In this document: piece by piece, positions 17,537 through 28,692 of the stretch
Numbering within the stretch: the stretch's first letter is position 1
Layout of the letters: each line of letters opens with the position of its first letter
Source of the DNA: Haplomitrium mnioides
Lineage: Eukaryota; Marchantiophyta; Haplomitriopsida; Calobryales
DNA length: 28,743 nt
Reading direction: 5' to 3'
NCBI GenBank assembly: GCA_049999725.1
Contig: JBNGIS010019979.1
Coordinates: forward strand, 1-28,743
The notes under the pieces: model-generated
The model's database searches: none
What the model was told of the DNA's origin: nothing
The model's input: the letters and a program-made list of their open reading frames with translations, nothing else
Made by a program: the position numbers and the translations under genes

Positions 17537-18654
17537 ATGAGTGTGTTGGATGAAGATGAAGAAATTTTATGTGTCTATTTGGAGCAAGGGGTTGAAGATC
17601 CTCTAGATTTGTTTGTTATGATTGGAGTTGGAGATGAAGACAAGGTGGTGTTGTTATATTCCAGAGAGCTCTATTTAGCCATTGAGTTATTTGTAGGACT
17701 TGAGGCTAGAGTGGAAACAAGATACAAGACGGTGGAGAAGAAAGTAAAACCTATAGCCCACCCTCTTCCATTTGATTCTAGTGAGCAAGTAAGAAAGGCT
17801 TCAAAATAAAAAAGTTTGAGAGAGATTTCCAAAGTTGGACATAAATTTACTTCAACTACCTTGGAGGAGTTGAAGATTGGTTCAAGAGAGTTTCTTTTCC
17901 CTCAAGAGGAGGATGTATTTAGAGAGATGTTCAAGAAGCATGGAAAAACATTTGCTTTTGAGCCTTATGAAATTGGGTATGTAAATCCAGATGTGGTTGC
18001 ACTAATGATTATTTTTACAGTTCCACATGCACCTTGGGACTTGAAGCCAATTCTAATACCAAGAGCTCATCTACCAAAGCTTTTGGACCTCTTAAAGGAG
18101 AAAGTGCAGATGAAGATTTTGGAACCATCTTTTGGTCCTTATTCTAACCGGTGGTTTACAGTGTCTAAGAAAAGTGGGGCACTACGATTTATTCAAGATA
18201 TGCAACATGTAAATCAAGTAATCAACCGAAATATAGGGGTGTGGCCTATTGTTGGAGAGTTTGAAGAGGCATTTGCAAGGAGAGCTATCTATTCTATGGG
18301 TGATCTCTACTCTGGTTATGACCAATTCCAGCTTTTTGAAGGGAGTAGAGAAATTACTACTATGAGAACACCATTGGGTTTACTTCGAATGTGCACTTTG
18401 CCTCAAGGTGCTACAAATTTTGTGGTACATATGATGAATGGGATGAATAAAGTCTTGAGAGATTTTATCCTAAAAAAACTATACCATTTCTTGATAATAT
18501 TCTAATTAAAAGATGCACAGAAGAAGAGAAAAATGAAGATATAGATGAAAGAGGGTGTCAAAAATGTGTCATGGATCATATTTCAGATTTTGACAAGGCT
18601 AGAAGAAGCATATTTAACCTTATCAAGGGTAAAATCATCCTTTGGAGTTCGTGA
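17537..18654 (+). pseudogene. reverse transcriptase of element II, N-terminal and palm part
   Basis: An acidic frame (17537-17809) leads to the RT frame (17816-18505). Motifs in order are SNRWFTVSKKSGALRFIQDM (fingers), SMGDLYSGYDQF holding the first catalytic Asp, REITTMRTPLG, and TLPQGATNFVVHMMNGMN. The frame then shifts near 18480 by loss or gain in an A run. The next frame holds the catalytic pair as FLDN at about 18486-18497 instead of FLDD. The domain is interrupted by the N gap at 18655. The region 17311-17536 holds no recognisable motif. Confidence 0.9.
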
Positions 18655-18754
18655 NNNNNNNNNNNNNNNNNNNNNNNNNNNNNNNNNNNNNNNNNNNNNN
18701 NNNNNNNNNNNNNNNNNNNNNNNNNNNNNNNNNNNNNNNNNNNNNNNNNNNNNN
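18655..18754. other. assembly gap (100 N) flanked by an exact 28-bp duplication
   Basis: Bases 18627-18654 and 18755-18782 are identical (both begin GGGTAAAATCATCC). The reading frame through one copy alone links the two RT parts sensibly, so the gap is probably an unmerged overlap and not missing DNA. Confidence 0.9.
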
Positions 18755-19470
18755 GGGTAAAATCATCCTTTGGAGTTCGTGAGGTTGTGATTGTTGAGCA
18801 TCTATGTGGCTGGTTTGGCCAAAAACCCGATCAAAAGAAGATTGATGTCATTCAACGACTAAAGGATACATGTAGCTCAACAACAGAGGTGCACAGATTT
18901 CTAGGAGCCTGTGTATTCTACCATGTGTGGATCCCTCATTTTTCACATGTGGCAGATCCTTTGTACAATTTGTTGCGCAAAAGAAAGGAGTTTCGGTGGG
19001 AAGATGTCCATACCACAACAATGCAAAAGTTGAAGAAATTATTATCTTCTTAGCTTGTTCTTCAAAGAGTGAGCTATGAAAACAAGAAGCCAGTAATCTT
19101 GACTATAGATGCCAGTCCTATTGCTATAGGTTGGGCCATTAGGCAAAATGATGAGGAAGGAAAGTGGTTTGCAATTCGGTTTGGAGCAAAAGTGTTGAGC
19201 AAACGACAAAGAAGCTATCCACAGGTGAAAAGAGAGTTATAGGGGTGGTTGCAGCCATGAAAGCTGAGAAAAAAATACTTGATTGGAGCACCATTGATTG
19301 TGGAAACAGATTTTTTTCCTTTGTTGGGGATGATTACCAACTGCAACACGTTTGATATTACAATGTTGCGTTGGATTGCCTATATCAAGTCATTGAATCC
19401 ATAATTCAAACACATAGCAAGGAAGGATAATCTAGTGGCAGATATGCTCTCTAGAGCTTGATATGAACAA
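18755..19470 (+). pseudogene. RT C-terminal part and RNase H of element II
   Basis: The frame 18787-19053 carries EHLCGWFGQKPDQKKIDVIQ and STTEVHRFLGACVFYHVWIP, the end of a gypsy RT. After a stop the RNase H follows: PVILTIDASPIAIGWAI with the first catalytic Asp (about 19108), FGAKVLSKRQRSYPQVKREL with its Glu, then after a frame shift MLRWIAYIKSLNP and LVADMLSRA near 19430-19460. RNase H removes the RNA strand during cDNA synthesis. At least three breaks are visible. Confidence 0.88.
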
Positions 19471-19639
19471 GAGAACGAGATGGTTGAAGACATTGACGTG
19501 CACAGAAGAGAGAAGAACCATTCATGCAAGAGCTTTATGAAGGAGAGTGGCTGGATATTGGCCATTATTTAAGTGCATTGAGGAGAAAACCAGAATGGAG
19601 TGAAGCTCAATTCAAGCAAGTAAGGTAGAAAAACTACAA

Positions 19640-20427
19640 CTATCTATTGGCAAAAGGCTACTTATAGAAGAGGGCAAAAAGAGGCCATGATATACCACAA
19701 AAGGTGGTGTGTGAGAAAAAGACACAAAAAGAGTTATTGAATGAATTTCATTATAGCTTATGGGCTGGGCACATGGGAATTTATGGTACCTTTGCAAAAT
19801 TGAAGAAAAAATATTGGTGGAAGAATATGTATAGGGATGTGGTTTCATTTGTAGAGTCTTGTCATACCTGTCAGATGTATTCAGAGCTTTGGCACATAGA
19901 CGGGTTACATCCAACGTATCCACTTGCTTTGCACTATAAGTGGGTAGTGGATCTTGTTGTTATGCAACCTGGAGTGTGGCAAATGAAGTACCTGGTCCTA
20001 GCAAGAGAAGATTTATCCAATCAAATGGAGGGAAGAGTATTGAGAACCAAGGCAATTGGAAAATATTTGTTGGTTTTTACTAGAAGATGTGGTGTTAAGA
20101 TATGGCTGTGTGGGAAAGATCATAGCTGACAGAGGTGAGTTAAATATTCATGAAGCTAGAAAATTCTTTCAAAGATGTAGGATCAAGCTTGCTCTCACTA
20201 CAGCGTATAATCTTGAAGGGAATGCAAAGAGTGAGCATAGGCATCCTTCTATTGTTAAGGCTCTTGTCAAAGCATGTAGAAGGAGAGTTGGTGAGTGGCC
20301 AAAGCTATTACCATTTGCACTATGGAATGATAAAACTACTCATAGCTCAGTGACTGGTTATATGCCAGTTGAGTTGATGCAATGGCATAAACCTATCATG
20401 CCTATTGAGGAGACTATCTTGAGTTAG
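19640..20427 (+). pseudogene. integrase of element II
   Basis: The zinc-binding part is in the frame 19704-20129: FHYSLWAGHMGIYGTFAKLK, YWWKNMYRDVVSFVESCHTC. It continues with KWVVDLVVMQPG, which contains the first catalytic Asp. A frame shift at about 20080 passes into 20056-20427 with IIADRGELN (second Asp), LALTTAYNLEGNAKSE (Glu) and THSSVTGYMPVELMQWHKPI. All three acids are present across the two frames, but the gene is broken. Confidence 0.88.
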
Positions 20428-20870
20428 AGTGTCTTACCTTGGCAAGATCAGATATCGCGAGAGGATTTGCTTACACTTTGGATTCAGCAATTAGAGAGGA
20501 GGCCTGAAGATATCTAGTTAGTAGTGGAAAGGCTGAAGAGAGCAAGGCTGAAAAACAAAATCAGATTTGATCAAACACATATATTGAGACCACTTGATTT
20601 ACAAGAGGGAGATTGGGTATTGGTGTATGATAATAGCTTGGATAACCAAAATAGTACGGTGATTGTGCATGATAATGCCACATATACCTTGAGAGAGTTG
20701 GATGAGACTTTGCTCAAAGTTCCAATTGCATGAAAGCAGGTGAAACTATTCAAGCAACGGGACCAAGAAAATGTTTTGGAGGATATTGGAGCTGACATGG
20801 CAGTATTTGAAGAGGAATATAATCCAAAAGAGCAAGAGAAGGACTTCACTTTAGAAGAAGAAGAAATTTA
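20428..20870 (+). pseudogene. integrase C-terminal region of element II
   Basis: The frame 20524-20733 has LKRARLKNKIRFDQTHILRP and LQEGDWVLVYDNSLDNQ, then HDNATYTLRELDETLLKVPI. Past a stop it goes on with KQVKLFKQRDQENVLEDI and an acidic tail, EEEYNPKEQEKDFTLEEEEI, to a stop near 20870. I see neither a chromodomain nor a PHD finger here, unlike element I. Confidence 0.75.
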
Positions 20871-20926
20871 GTGATGCCGATCACAGTGTTTTCTTTCTTG
20901 GTGCCTACTAGAGGATGCACAAGTTC

Positions 20927-20939
20927 AGAGGGGAGTGGA
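20927..20939 (+). other. polypurine tract of element II
   Basis: AGAGGGGAGTGGA lies directly against the first base of the 3' LTR. Confidence 0.7.
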
Positions 20940-22692
20940 TGTCGTGTTGTGATTCAGCAAGTGTGTGAAAGGTAACAAGAAGAAAGGAGAAACAAATCAC
21001 TCTTACTATAGATGACTTTAGAGAAAAGTCAAGAAGAAGCGACAAAAGAATCTATCAAGAAGCTTCTAGAAATGTAAAAGTAGAGTTTGTCAATACTATG
21101 TAGAAGATTCTCGAGATCAAGTAGTAAGAATAAGACCATCCTATTGGTTGTTCATGGATTCTTTTGGATTATGATCTCAGATATTTTGAAGATAATAGAG
21201 AAAGGAATGGGGAAGAAGTAGATGATCGAAGGGGACACCATTGAGGGGACAAATATCGAAGATTGGAGTGGGTGCTCTAGGCACAGAAGTTCTACAGTGG
21301 AGTTGAAGGATCTTATGGGTGGCAAAAATTGGAAATGGAAAGAGGATTGTTTGTTGCTCCTAATTTTCCTCTTCCAAATCCATTCTTCATTGGGATGTGG
21401 ATAATTCCTTGAGACTTCTTTCGATAGTGGATTGTATATCACTTTGGTGATAGTTTTCTAACTTCAGTGATGAATTCGCCAATTCTTGTTTTGTTGCCAA
21501 TCATCACCTATAGAGAACGATGGGACCTTACCATCTATATTCTAGCCTGATGTGGAGCGGTGTTTCTCAAATCTTCGTCGAAAGGGTGTTTCAGTTTTTG
21601 GTAAATGTTGAATAGTAAGAGCTGCAATTGGTGGAGCGTCAATAGATGATCATCTGATTGAGGAAGATTCAATTTTACCTACTGTTTCTATCATCTTTGT
21701 TTCCTGTCCAAACAAATAGCTTATGTTCTATAGTTCTTATACCAAAAAGAAAAGTAAGTTAACTTGAAGTTAGTAAAACCCTAAAGGAAGGAGAGGAGGT
21801 AGTTCGTTTTCTGAAGGTTCAAGGAGTTTCCATAGAAAGAAGAGTTTGTGCAAGGCAAGGATCAAAAGCTCAAGAGGAGTTGCATCTCTTTGCAACAAAT
21901 TTCAAGTCGTTTGGAGCTTTGAGAAGATATCTACCTATGGGCATTTGAAGGTGAAGGGGTCAAATTGAAGGGCATATCGTCTTTCAAGCAATAGAATCAA
22001 TTGTAAAAAGAATCTGGAAACAAGCAGAGTATCATTGGAAATTTGACAACAAGGGTTACAACTTGAAGACAAGTTTTGATTTATTTGGAGTTGGGGTCGT
22101 TCTGTAACAGCGAGTTGAAGATTGAGCACAGATTGAGAGGTTATTTCGAATTCACTCCTCATTTGACTTTGAGTTGTGAGTTCTTGCATTCTATCAAGAG
22201 CAGTAGATTAGTTTAGAATTTGAGAACTTGAAGATGGTAGTATGCTACAATAATGTGTGAAGTTTCAAGGCTATTCTCTCTGAAGTGAAGAAGTTGCTAC
22301 CTAGGAAGTCTAGAGATGCTATTTTGTTAGGGTTTTTTTCAAACAACATTGAATATTTGAGAGTAATGAGCAATTTGCTTAAGATTTTGAGCTGAAAATT
22401 TTCATACAGATTTATCTTGCACCTTGGTTTTAAGCCTAAGAGTTTCAGACCCTAGCAACAAGCAAGCCATGCATTCTCCTTGACAACACTCAAACTAAAA
22501 GTTGGAGAAAACTATTTTTTTTTTGGGTTTTTGATTGAACATGTATTGAATCTATGAAGGTATGAGAACCTTAATCTCTGCCAAATTTGTTCATTCCAAA
22601 CCTCTAAATCATAGAGCTTCTACCGTTTACATAACACTCTCTACAGCCATATACCTCGCGTATTCTCAGAACAAGAAAATTGCCATGCGACA
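20940..22692 (+). repeat. 3' LTR of element II
   Basis: It begins TGTCGTGTTG and ends GCCATGCGACA, colinear with 13205-14973 without the 78-bp foreign segment. The two LTRs differ by scattered substitutions and short indels. Confidence 0.92.
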
Positions 22693-22739
22693 ATACTATA
22701 TGCTAAGATAGTGGACCCCCAACTGGTCCATTGAATCTG

Positions 22740-23600
22740 ATAGGAAACATGCTCAATCGTACCTCTCTAGATCACAATCCAAGCCGATTGAACACTAGGA
22801 CACTTGCTTGTCCCAAAAATCAATAATGAGCCCCATGGAATATAACATTGTACATCCTACCAAAACATCATAAGACTCAGCCTTGGTAAGTATGGCTCGA
22901 GCACTCATATATGAGCTATCTATGGGATGACCAGCTTGCACTCTAAGCTCAATCTCTCCACGTGTGATATGTGGCGTAGGTGAAAGTCCTCCCAATGAAG
23001 TCTGGATGGGAAAAGAGGGAATCTCCACATCTTTGGACCTCAATTCCAATCCCTACACAATTGACTTGCCTAACATCAATGGATGTGCACATGTATCCAA
23101 AAGTGGTCTGGCTGGTCTGTACACCACATTTGAAGGACCAACAAGTCGGAAGATACCACTCCGATTGTCAATAGACACCACACTGGGTTTGACTCTTGTC
23201 CTCTCAAATGCTTGTCGGGCTGATAATTCCATCAATCATGTCGCAGCAGCATGCCATGTCTCACCTTTGTCAGCTACTCTACTCATGGGTCTCACTTCCA
23301 TATTGGAAGTAGCATCCTTAGTCTCCCAGCATAATATGGCTACCAGCTTGAACACTTCAGCCAGTGTGACCCCTTGAGTTACCACATCCCTAGTTGAAAA
23401 CAATGGTATCTAGATGACTAGCTTGGCTATCTCTATAGCTAAAGACACACTCCCCTCCACTTCAATTGATCTCTCCAAATCCCTGGAAGCCTGAGTCGGA
23501 TGCATGGAAGTAGTTGTCACCAAATCTGTCAACTCAAATGAATGTCGAAGCCTTATCTATTGGTGAGCATCCCCTCTCTGAGGATTAAACTCCACCGTTG
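22740..23600 (-). pseudogene. retropepsin-type protease of element I copy 2
   Basis: Reading down the minus strand, SIDNRSGIFRLVGPSNVVYR and ARPLLDTCAHPLMLGKSIV (23053-23235) give the active-site segment LLDTCA where LLDTGA is expected, so the glycine is Cys. The next frame (22795-23049) has IPSFPIQTSLGGLSPTPHIT, then AILTKAESYDVLVGCTMLYS and MGLIIDFWDKQ, the C-terminal part of such proteases. Stops separate the frames. It lies between gag and the methyltransferase-like domain, though element II now intervenes. The last 50 bases before 22692 are probably a linker. Confidence 0.75.
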
Positions 23601-25150
23601 CTCCCCTAGGCTCAATAGCCTTGCCTGCTGCTCTGGTCACTACGGCAGATGCATCAATGTGGATGTCCCACACATAAATCCTATACCAACTAAATCTCCA
23701 TCAATTGTATATGATGTGGAGGCTTCACCTCCAGAGTTGGGCCTTGACTATGCTGCAGTCATGGTAGCTAACTACTGCTCCAATTGTACAATCCCAACAT
23801 CCTTAGGATCCACAGTACCAGGTGGAGCATCTACCCAAGCTGGTGATGCTCCTCTGCCACGACCACTTCGCCCGCCTCTACCTTGCTCACTTGCGCTAGC
23901 TCCTCCTTGTCACAACTCTTGGTGAAGCAAAAAACATTTGTCTTTGATGTGACCCATGACCCCACAATGGTCACATTGTTGTTGGCCAACTGCACTTGCA
24001 TCTTTAGAACGTGCTACTTGTGGCTTCTTTGCCTTTGGACATAGCTTCTGCAAATGATCTCCAATATAAGTCCAACAACCTGACTACTTATCTGCATAAG
24101 ATGGCAAAGACGACTGTCCTCTAACCTTCTAACTCTTTTGTAGGGCAGATTGTGATGTAGAGGTGGTTGGAGACACATACTTTGGCACTTCCTTCTAAAA
24201 ACCAACAGTGACTAATCTCTTATTCACCAAATTGAGCTCAATACACTATGACAGTGTAAACACAATGGCTAGAGTGGGATCAGAATCCCTAAGAATGGTG
24301 GCATCTCTCACTCTTCTCCTCAAATCCCTATCAAGGATAGAATACCAAAACTGGACAGCCTATGCCTCTATCACTTCATTTGTGACATTGATGAGCCTTC
24401 TCGGCTTGATTTAAGCTTCCCTCAAGCTCTCTCCAGTCTTGCGCTAGAACTCATGAAGACTCTTCAACTTATCTGTCCTCACACCTTGGTAATTTTACCT
24501 GAGAAGCTCAAAAAACTCAAACACAGGGTTATACTATGGAATCCCTCCACTCTCTATTGTAGTGACTAGAGCAAGGGTACTGAAAACTCCTCCTGCCGCT
24601 TAAGCACCAATATTGTGGCTAGTGCCACTAGAGGATGTTGTGTGGGTCACACAATAATGGGCATTGGCCCTTCTACCATAAGTGGTGCAGACATAATTGG
24701 GTGACCAATACTATCTCCATTCCTCAATCTCAGTGAAGTGACCCCACTTGAATTCATGGTAATCATCCATGGCCGGCTCTTCCAAACGATGAAACAAACC
24801 TTTCCATGCCATGAAAGGTGTAAAGAGAGCAAAGTCTCACAATGCTTGCAGATCACACCAAGTGTATAACTCTTGGATGAAACCATCTAGATCAACGGTG
24901 CCTACTGCACCAAAGAATCTCCTTGGCTTTTTTGTGGCCCCATATATCTCATTCATATCCCAAGACAACAGGTAATGCACCTAAATGCTAGAAAGAATCT
25001 CTGCCTCTTTGTCTGATGTATGGTCACTTACCAACTGCTAAGTCGCTTCTATTGCAAGCCAAAACTGGATGTCACTGCGAGTGATGTTGTACCAAAATCT
25101 TCCACTCCCTAGCTTTGTGTTGACCTTTGCTCAGCTGACCTCACTCATAG
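23601..25150 (-). pseudogene. gag of element I copy 2
   Basis: The minus strand reads, across several stops, FWLAIEATQQLVSDHTSDKE near 25050, ETLLSLHLSWHGK or its frame partner near 24820, then AVQFWYSILDRDLRRRVRD (about 24340-24285) and LVNKRLVTVGF. A perfect zinc knuckle, CDHCGVMGHIKDKC, lies at 23934-23975 and is followed by a Gly/Arg-rich stretch (GRGGRSGRGRGASPAW). The order of capsid-like domain, CCHC and basic tail is that of a retrotransposon gag. The sequence is heavily damaged by C to T type changes that create stops. A 127-codon frame on the plus strand (23542-23925) is antisense and not a gene. Confidence 0.75.
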
Positions 25151-26452
25151 CTCACATGTTGTGCTATTGCTACTCAACCACTTGCTTACAAGTCGGTTGA
25201 AATTTGCAAATCAGCATAAGTTACCCTTACTTCTCCTCTAGACAGGGCACACATTGCTTGCCAATCCTAGTTGATTGGTCTTCTTCTCAACCTAGGAGCA
25301 AAATTGACAAATCAAAATAGAATTTGGTCTCTCTTCTCTTGAACACCACAAACCGATCTTTGGTTTCATGCAAGCATGTGTTCAAATTTTCCTACTTGAC
25401 AGCAACAAAAATATGGGTTTTGAGATAGTCTGCCCCTTGGGAGCGTGCTAGTGGACTCCTACCACCTTTGCACCGCTCAGCGGAGGGTCTTGTTCAGCTT
25501 CTTTGAATTCAGAATTATTTTATTTTATCCTACCAAAAATTCTATTTTTAATTTGATTAGTGTTTGGTTACCTGTAGTTGTGTTGCAAATAGATTTCTGG
25601 CAGTAGGTCTCTTCTGAACCTCTCTCTTGCAAATAGATTGAACTTGTATATGTGTTTTTCTAGATCATCACAAGGTTGTCTTGTCAGCCCTATGAAGGCA
25701 TGAGATGGTTTGAGAGATATTTAATGAGATTAGAACACTGTCATAGAATGGGATGCATTTTGATGAAGTATGGAGAAGACTTAGAAGTTATTAGGAGAAA
25801 CTTAGATTTGATCAGTTTTCTTCAATATGTGTAGAATTTAGTACAGAGTAAATTTTTTTCTTATTAGAAATGTTTAGAAGCTGATATTTAATAGAGAGAT
25901 ATAATATTGCTTAAGTAATTAGTAAAAATTTACAAAAGTGAAAAAGCTCTTGTAAACCGGAAGTTATAATCGGTCAAAGTTACAAAAAGGAGCTGCAGAA
26001 AAGTCAAAATAGAGAGTATCTACAAATTAAAAAATACAATCATTATTATATGAGTAGAAAGCTTACTTGACAAGCTTTCCAACAAGGTATAGTATAGGAA
26101 AATTGACTTAGTATTAATTATTTTATAGAGATTCTTCTAGAATAGACTAAAGAGGAGAAAAGTCAAGAAAAGTTAATTTGTTTTTTGACTTATTCTTTGA
26201 GGGAATCTCGAAGTATCATCTTAGGAATTGTTTTTAGGGACAAATGCAAGGTAGAAAAGTCTTGGACCAATTGTTGAGATTCTTTGACAAGAGAAGCTCC
26301 AAATGAGAAGCTTCTTCTTGAAGAAGAAAACAAAAGGTGGAGATACTTGAGGAGCACTTGTAGGAATCAATAATTAGAGAGATAATCACCATAGATTCTT
26401 TATCTAGGGTGATAGAATATTTAGTTTTACTCCTAGTAATTATCTAGACTAG
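25151..26452. other. no recognisable gene; probable leader of element I, then unassigned DNA
   Basis: The minus strand at 25330-25460 has a short open piece (SPLARSQGADYLKTHIFVAV) that I cannot place; it may be the 5' leader of element I copy 2. No LTR like those at 2651 or 11394 is found. From about 25500 the DNA turns AT-rich with no protein-like frame. Confidence 0.4.
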
Positions 26453-26460
26453 TATATAAG
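26453..26460 (+). promoter_or_regulatory. TATA-like box, possibly of a decayed LTR
   Basis: TATATAAG followed by a purine-rich GGAGGAGGAGAAGAGAGAAG run, a layout common in plant LTR promoters. No paired LTR is seen. Confidence 0.3.
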
Positions 26461-28680
26461 GAGGAGGAGAAGAGAGAAGAGGGGCTTGAGTTGGGACTTG
26501 GTTTTCATTTGGAGATTTTAGATTTGAGAGTTGTGAGAGACCTTTGGAGAAGCTCTTGGAGGAGCTACTTTGAAGACTCATTGGAGGGAAAGCACTTGAG
26601 GAGTAGTCTTTCATAGAGTGAGGAGTGTGTTGAGAATTAGAAGGGTGAGAGCAAGAGTGTTTTGTGTGAGAGCATTTGGAGTAAAGAGTAAGGATTTCCA
26701 CAATATTTTTTGTATTGAGTATTCTTTCTTTGTAGAATTTGTTGTGTATTGATGATTGCAGCCACACTTCAACCCACCTCTCATATTCAATGTGCACTCA
26801 ACATCAAAGTCACATGAGGAGAAACCGGCGAACCTCTAGCTTCACAACCCAGAACATAGAAATTCTGCCAATAGTACTATGTTCTGGCTCCTTCTTAACA
26901 GAAGCTATCCCACTTCTATGTATCCTTGTATTTGTTTTCCCCCTCGCAAAGTCTTGCTGATCCAGTAATACATATAAGATACACCTACTTGACTGGAAAC
27001 TCAACCGTGTCTCCACCGGTCTCCTTGAGCCTTCTTATAGTTCATGCTTTTTCTTGGAAGGGTCTATTTCTTTTCCAAAAGATTCTTGTCTTCACATCTG
27101 CCCTCTTCTTGGCATATTTATGTTTTCTAGCGTAGGACACTCTCCAAGGGCCTCTTTACCAAGCACCAGATGGTGATGTTTCTTCTCAAGTGACCTTTTA
27201 GAACATATGTTGCCACGTGGTGTGTCAGCCCCCTGGTCGGAGTCTTAACTCTTTTCCGACAAAGTTAACCCCACTTAAGGGCTGACTTAGTGTTTCGGGA
27301 CGTTTTATGGGAGGGGCTTTGCACCGAATGGATCCCAACTTCTATTTACCAATGCAGGAGTGCTGCACAACCTCGACAACACCCAAGCACAACACCCAAG
27401 CACACACTCCACTGCCTGCAGAGGTGGGTCACACCTCTTCTTCAGGCCTTAACCTCAAAAGGTGCTACTTGGAAGACAGGGGAAGTTAGAACAGAGCAGC
27501 TGATTCCGGTCTGCAAGGGCCTCTTGGTGAGGTCTTCAGCAACCATCTTACCCATTCACATGCATTTCTCAAGGACACACACAGGTGGATAGATACGCTG
27601 CTGAATAAATTCCGAAATATACTTCAGAGCCCAGATCTGGACCCAATCACCTTGTACACAGAAGGGAAATAGATCCCAGCATCCAATTATCACAATACAA
27701 TGTGGTTCGTCTTGACTTCCCCCGTCTAAGGTGTCCTCAGGATTTGATAAATGGAATGCAAGCCTTCTAAACTAAGAACTTCACAGAACTACAAACAGAA
27801 CACAAATCTAACAATACACATAAACATAGACACATCTACACACACGTTTTGTCTTGTCAACATTGCATGCCTGTCCACCTCTTAAGAACCAATCTCTCCT
27901 CCCAGGTTTCCTTTAGCAATTCTAGCCTTCCTCTTGCTCCTCACCCACGCACTCTTAGCCAGATAGTTTTTCAACTTCCCTCGCGAGAAGCCCTGAATTT
28001 ACTTCCTCAGGCTTGGAAGAGGTTTTCTTTAACTTCCACCTCTGGAAGACAGCCCTCCTAGATGCTGGATCACCCACTCCAGCTGAGAATTGGCTGGATC
28101 TTCCACGCAATGTGCAGGCACTAACGTGGCCACTCCTCTCCCTTCTCCACAAGATTGTAATATCAACAGCCCTCTCCGAATGTTGCTGGGACTGATCTCT
28201 TGCACAAATCAAAGATGAGACAACACCAGGACCCCCCCTTGGCTGCCCCTCACGAAACACAAACCGAAAGAATCCTCTTCTCCTCTGAGTGTTGGTCCAC
28301 CTCCAAATGTTGGTCCACCTTCAAATGTGAGTACACTTGAGTAGTCTAAGCCTTTAGAGCCTCTTGCTTAGTGATTCCCAGCACCTCCTCAGTCCACCTC
28401 CGCCCTGTGATGGCCTTCCTTCATGAGTCCACCCACTTCACCAAAGGTCTCACCAAAACTCTCTCCTTCGTATCCCGCTACTTTCTCTACACCAAAAAAA
28501 CAGTCCCCGTAGCTTCAGAGTGAGGTAGTCTATCCCCCCTCGTTTTCCTCCCCCCAGCCTTGATGATTCATCACCGCCCTTCCTTGAAGGTCCCTATTTC
28601 ACTTATCCCATGGCTGAGAGGTGTAACTCGCCTTTTTGCATAGCCCGCAAGTGGGTCTCTTTCCAGATTCAGAGCTTGGC
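26461..28680. other. unassigned, GC-richer DNA, possibly LTR sequence
   Basis: After about 26800 the composition shifts away from the AT-rich left side and has many C-rich runs. Short frames on both strands (up to 101 codons, 27955-28260) have no recognised domain and overlap each other antisense. If 28681 is an LTR end, part of this stretch would be that LTR; a start such as TGTTGCCACGTGG at 27209 is possible but unproven. Confidence 0.35.
28289..28324. repeat. two tandem 18-bp units
   Basis: TGTTGGTCCACCTCCAAA is repeated at once with one change. Confidence 0.85.
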
Positions 28681-28692
28681 ATTGGCGCCCAC
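28681..28692 (+). other. possible LTR end and primer-binding site at the right edge
   Basis: A terminal CA (28680-28681) is followed by TTGGCGCCCAC, a start seen at primer-binding sites of many plant Ty3/gypsy elements. Only the first dozen bases fit the usual site. The body of the element would lie beyond the window. Confidence 0.3.

Larger units (their letters stand above)
13205..22692 (+). mobile_element. element II: Ty3/gypsy LTR retrotransposon, degraded, about 9.5 kb
   Basis: Two direct repeats of 1769 and 1753 bp bound it, each starting TGTCG and ending CGACA. Between them lie a likely primer-binding site, gag, protease, RT, RNase H, integrase and a purine tract, in the usual Ty3/gypsy order. 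Every gene is broken. It interrupts element I copy 2. The five bases outside the two LTRs, AACGC and ATACT, are not a target duplication. LTRs agree at roughly nine in ten positions by eye, so the insertion is old. Confidence 0.93.
11394..25500 (-). mobile_element. element I copy 2, split by element II
   Basis: All parts lie on the minus strand in one order. From the right these are a leader (about 25150-25500), gag with CCHC, retropepsin, then the inserted element II (13205-22692), then a DNA methyltransferase-like domain, integrase C-terminus and 3' LTR. The left parts match copy 1 at 1930-3177. RT, RNase H, the integrase core and the PHD finger are missing. No matching 5' LTR is seen to the right, so the right boundary is a guess. 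That both halves belong to one element is inferred from order and orientation; no target duplication supports it. Confidence 0.65.

Noticed and set aside
23542-23925. 127-codon plus-strand frame
   Set aside because: It is antisense to the gag of element I copy 2, where the minus strand has a perfect CCHC knuckle and a Gly/Arg-rich tail.
27955-28260. 101-codon minus-strand frame with a 60-codon frame opposite
   Set aside because: Neither has a recognisable domain; both are probably chance frames in GC-richer DNA.
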